This document shows positions 14,218 to 16,940 of a stretch of 16,940 bases of DNA, piece by piece. Every line of letters starts with the position of its first letter. Positions within the stretch are counted from its first letter, which is position 1. Source of the DNA: a bacterium (GTDB lineage: Bacteria > SZUA-182 > DTGQ01); NCBI GenBank assembly GCA_040755755.1, contig JBFLZW010000079.1, positions 60,506 through 77,445 on the forward strand, given 5' to 3'. A model generated the notes under the pieces. It was not told where the DNA came from. It saw only the letters and a program-made list of their open reading frames with translations, and ran no database searches. A program made the position numbers and the translations under genes.

Positions 14218-16272
14218 ATGGAACCATCACCCATAACCGCAATACCTTCATCCGCTCATCCTCCTTCCGGGCAACTGTCATCCGGACGGCTCATCCTGAC
14301 CATTGTGCTTCTGGTGGTTCTGGGCAGTTTCTGTTATGCCAATTCCCTGAAAAACTCCCTGCTCCAGTGGGATGACCATCACTATCTCATGGATAATCCT
14401 TATATCCACACCATCTCCTGGCCGAATATCAAAGCCATCCTGACCAAGCCCTACTTTAAAAATTATTCTCCGCTCCATATCCTTTCCTACCAGATAGACT
14501 ATCATTTCTGGAAATTCCGGCCCGAAGGCTACCGGATGGTGAACATTCTACTCCACCTTGCCAGTACCATTCTGATTTTTCTCCTGATCTTCGAGTGGTA
14601 CCAGACCTATTCGGTGGCTTTGACCACAGCGGCCATCTTTGCCGTGCATACCATCCATGTGGAATCCGTGGTCTGGATATCGGCGCGGAAAGATGTTCTG
14701 TCCGCCCTGTTCTTCTTTCTTTCCCTGTACGGGTACAGCCGGTTCAGCCGGTTCCGGGACATGCGGCATCGGGGAAGAGCACAATGGTCCTGGTATGCAC
14801 TATCCCTGGCGGCGGCATGTCTGGCTTTACTCAGTAAGCCGGTGACCGTCATGCTCCCCCTGATTCTCGTACTGCACGAGCTGTGCTTTCGCCGGGAAGA
14901 GAAGCCGTTCCGGTGGCGGGCGATCCTTCCCTTTTTCCTTCTCGCCGCTCTTCTGGCCGCAGTTACCTACCGGGCGCAGAGCGCGGAAGTCATGCATTAT
15001 GTGGGCAACAGCTTTGCGCTCTCCGTGCTTTTGACCGGGAAAATCCTGGTCCTCTATCTTGGAAAGCTGCTTCTTCCCCTCGGCCTGTCCAGCCGCTACG
15101 TATTTCCCGTGAGCAAACTGTCGGACCTTTTCACCCTCTCCTCGCTTTTGGCCGCAGCTCTTCTGCTGCTCTTTCTGGGAGGGCTCGTCTTTCTGTGGCG
15201 GCGGAACAGGTCTCTGGCCTTTCCCGGCTGCTGGTTCCTGATCACCCTTGCGCCGGTAGCCAATCTTGTCCCCACCAGCACCCAGATGGCAGACCGCTAT
15301 ATGTACCTGCCTTCGGTAGGCTATGGTCTGGCGATCGGGCTTGTAGCCTTTGCTGTAAGCAGGCGGGTGCGGTTACGGGAGAGGGGGAGGCGACTGCTCC
15401 AGACCGCCATTATCCTTGCGGTGGCGGGCATGGTTGTACTCTACGGATCACTGACCCTGACCAGAAACCGCGTCTGGCGCACTGACCGCACCCTGTGGGA
15501 AGATGCCCTGGCCAAGGATCCCGGCAATTACTGGGCGGCCACTTTTCTGGCCAATACCTATATGACCGAAGCCCAAAAGAGCCGGGATGCTCAGGAGAGA
15601 GAAAAGAACCTCAAGCAGGCCAAGGCCCTGTTTCTCCAGGCTATCCGACAGGAGCCCTCGTTCGCTCAGGCATTATTGGGAATGGGCAGCGCCCTGCTCG
15701 ATGAAGGAAATGCCCAGGAAGCCATTACCTACTTATGGCAGGCCAGGATGTGGAGCAACGAACTGGATCAGTCCCTGCGGATCGAGCACAATCTCGGAGT
15801 CGCCTACATCAAGACCAATCAATTCAGGGCTGCGGAAGAGGTCTTCACCTCCATCACCCGGAAAGACCCGGCCTTCGTTCCCGCTTACTTCTCCCTGGGC
15901 AAGCTCTACTTATGCTTCGGCACCAGTGAAGGGTATCAAAAGGCGGCTGAGCAGTACCGCCGGGCAATCGCGGTTTCACCCCGGGATCCGCAAGGCTACT
16001 TCTATCTGGGCATAACTCAGGAGCTTCTGGGAGACTGTTCCCAGGCCCTGGTCAATTACCGGGAGGCGCTCCGGCTGGCCGCAGAAGAGGCTTCATCTGC
16101 AAGCAGGATGATGGTCAGTCCGGCAGATATCCACCTCAGCCTGGCCGGGCTCTACCATCGCCTCCAGGACTATCCGAAAGCGATCGAGCACTACCGCGAG
16201 TTCCTGCGGCTCGATCCCCAAAACCCCAGGGCTGAATTCGTCCGGTCGGTTATCCTCTCGCTCGGCGGATGA
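14218..16272 (+). CDS. TMTC-like membrane glycosyltransferase with C-terminal TPRs
   Basis: 684 residues. The N-terminal part (about 24-412) has roughly 11-12 hydrophobic segments. The first extracytoplasmic loop holds WDDHHYLMDNPYI (51-63), whose Asp pair is the catalytic type motif of GT-C enzymes. NYSPLHILSY, RPEGYRMVNILLH, VHTIHVESVVWISARKDVLSALF and MADRYMYLPSVGYG are the conserved landmarks of TMTC/O-mannosyltransferase-like bacterial proteins. From about 425 to 684 the sequence becomes six or so TPR helices (for example AAEQYRRAIAVSPRDPQGYFYLG and KAIEHYREFLRLDPQNP). Such proteins are thought to transfer sugars from a lipid carrier to protein or polysaccharide outside the inner membrane. 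It follows the phosphatase gene by 19 bp without a good ribosome site, suggesting translational coupling. Acceptor and sugar are unknown. Confidence 0.88.
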   Translation: MEPSPITAIPSSAHPPSGQLSSGRLILTIVLLVVLGSFCYANSLKNSLLQWDDHHYLMDNPYIHTISWPNIKAILTKPYFKNYSPLHILSYQIDYHFWKFRPEGYRMVNILLHLASTILIFLLIFEWYQTYSVALTTAAIFAVHTIHVESVVWISARKDVLSALFFFLSLYGYSRFSRFRDMRHRGRAQWSWYALSLAAACLALLSKPVTVMLPLILVLHELCFRREEKPFRWRAILPFFLLAALLAAVTYRAQSAEVMHYVGNSFALSVLLTGKILVLYLGKLLLPLGLSSRYVFPVSKLSDLFTLSSLLAAALLLLFLGGLVFLWRRNRSLAFPGCWFLITLAPVANLVPTSTQMADRYMYLPSVGYGLAIGLVAFAVSRRVRLRERGRRLLQTAIILAVAGMVVLYGSLTLTRNRVWRTDRTLWEDALAKDPGNYWAATFLANTYMTEAQKSRDAQEREKNLKQAKALFLQAIRQEPSFAQALLGMGSALLDEGNAQEAITYLWQARMWSNELDQSLRIEHNLGVAYIKTNQFRAAEEVFTSITRKDPAFVPAYFSLGKLYLCFGTSEGYQKAAEQYRRAIAVSPRDPQGYFYLGITQELLGDCSQALVNYREALRLAAEEASSASRMMVSPADIHLSLAGLYHRLQDYPKAIEHYREFLRLDPQNPRAEFVRSVILSLGG

Positions 16273-16281
16273 AAAGCCGGT

Positions 16282-16326
16282 AAAAAAATTGTCCCTTCTC
16301 CCCTCTAATCCAGGGAGAAGGGACAA
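16282..16326 (-). terminator. Rho-independent terminator of the Gly/Leu/Tyr repeat gene
   Basis: A perfect 14-bp stem (16289-16302 with 16313-16326; GGGAGAAGGGAC core) has a ten-base loop. On the minus strand it is followed by seven T (16288-16282), so it ends the minus-strand transcript. The plus strand has only A-runs here, so it is a poor terminator for the convergent operon. Confidence 0.88.
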
Positions 16327-16357
16327 AAAGCAATATCAGTTATCTCAAGCAGAGCTA

Positions 16358-16940
16358 TCAAATTACCGGCGGTAATAAGGTAGCTGCAAATGAACCTGTC
16401 CCGATAACCGTGGTGCTATTGATCTGCGTATAAGTACCGGTCATTTCAGTGGGAGAGGTAAGTGTGCAAACCAGGTCAAGCTGAATGGTCTGGCTGCCAA
16501 TTCCGATAGCGGAACCGGAAAGAATGATCTGGGTGTTGAGTATCTCTCCAGTTACCGGTACCAGGACTCCAAGGTTCGGGTTACCCAGCATCTGTACATA
16601 ACCGGTAACAGTGGTTGTTAATACCGGATCTACAACAAGATTCAACGTCATAGGCCCTGTGACATAGGCTACCGTCTTTGTGGAACCGGACCAGGTACCT
16701 GACCATGTTCCAGCTTGTTCGGCAAGACCGTATCTCAGGCTCAAGCCACCCAGTCCGCCATACAGCCCGCCAAGGCCATAGAGCCCGCCAAGGCCGTACA
16801 GGCCATAGAGGCCACCACCCAGTCCGTACATACTGCCATACAGGCCGCCAAGGCCATACAGGCTGCCATACAGCCCGCCACCGTACAGGCCATACAGCCC
16901 GCCACCATACAGGCCATACATGCTGCCATACAGCCCGCCA
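16358..16940 (-). CDS. Gly/Leu/Tyr repeat protein with beta-rich C-terminal domain (5' partial)
   Basis: The frame stays open to the right edge, so the start and any signal peptide are outside; 194 residues are visible. The upstream half is a low-complexity run built of GLYG, GGLYG and GSMYGLGG units with almost only Gly, Leu and Tyr, plus some Ser and Met. After SLRYGLAEQ it changes to a domain of about 115 residues, AGTWSGTW...TGPMTLNLVV...TTTVTGYV...LDLVCTLTSPTEMTGTYTQINS...GTGSFAATL. This has the alternating pattern of a small beta-barrel or sandwich found at the ends of secreted proteins. No named family is recognised. The repeat composition resembles structural silk-like or adhesive extracellular proteins (inference). 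The ATG inside the repeats near 16921 is only an internal methionine. A strong terminator follows the stop. Confidence 0.75.
   Translation of the reverse strand, partial: GGLYGSMYGLYGGGLYGLYGGGLYGSLYGLGGLYGSMYGLGGGLYGLYGLGGLYGLGGLYGGLGGLSLRYGLAEQAGTWSGTWSGSTKTVAYVTGPMTLNLVVDPVLTTTVTGYVQMLGNPNLGVLVPVTGEILNTQIILSGSAIGIGSQTIQLDLVCTLTSPTEMTGTYTQINSTTVIGTGSFAATLLPPVI
16745..16940 (-). repeat. GLYG-coding short tandem repeats
   Basis: Imperfect DNA repeats based on TACAGGCC and CAGCCCGCCA (plus-strand view) encode GLYG/GGLYG units. Unit lengths vary, so there is no fixed period; the pattern fits expansion by slippage. The array continues beyond the window edge. Confidence 0.8.

Noticed and set aside
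14883-15485. Plus-strand frame of 200 codons inside the glycosyltransferase gene
   Set aside because: Out-of-frame shadow; the main frame keeps the TMTC motifs and membrane segments throughout.

Overview
The window reads as chromosome from an uncultured Gram-negative bacterium. It contains an outer-membrane beta-barrel protein, many Sec signal peptides, a C-terminal sorting-type tail, and architectures (RCC1 repeats, MopE-type metal-binding repeats, non-cellulosomal cohesin/dockerin modules, sigma-54-like promoters) that are common in Desulfobacterota and neighbouring candidate phyla. No rRNA or tRNA is present, so the phylum is inference only. I found no intact mobile element, prophage or CRISPR.

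Layout. Bases 1-1163 hold the 3' part of an RCC1-repeat protein ending in a dockerin. It is followed at 1236-1835 by a secreted cohesin-like protein with a proline-rich stalk and a PEP-CTERM-like tail, then a terminator. A gene-free stretch of about 680 bp leads into three small secreted Pro/aromatic-rich proteins (2577-3206, 3435-3872, 4117-4818). The first and third share a strongly conserved module of about 84 residues that I do not recognise. A terminator closes this block. On the minus strand, 8234-4968 encodes a 1088-residue secreted mosaic: an eight-blade PQQ-like propeller, a Kazal-like module, eight MopE-type metal-binding repeats, a cohesin and a dockerin. A 750-bp non-coding region with a good sigma-54-like promoter for the mosaic gene and several hairpins separates it from a FocA/NirC-type channel fused to a CBS pair (8985-10208, +).

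Next come two minus-strand genes: an outer-membrane beta-barrel protein (11462-10251), flanked by inverted blocks of heptamer repeats, and a DUF4139 protein (13154-11685). Divergent from these, a good sigma-70-like promoter precedes a probable two-gene unit: a CpsB/YwqE-type PHP phosphatase (13422-14198) and a TMTC-like membrane glycosyltransferase with TPRs (14218-16272). The right edge holds the 3' part of a Gly/Leu/Tyr repeat protein on the minus strand with its own terminator.

Taken together, most genes concern the cell exterior: secreted repeat and adhesion proteins, Ca-dependent cohesin/dockerin contacts, polysaccharide control and protein or glycan modification. The plausible but unproven theme is assembly of an extracellular matrix. 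The least explained elements are the 84-residue secreted family, the Gly/Leu/Tyr repeat protein, and the cohesin/dockerin set.
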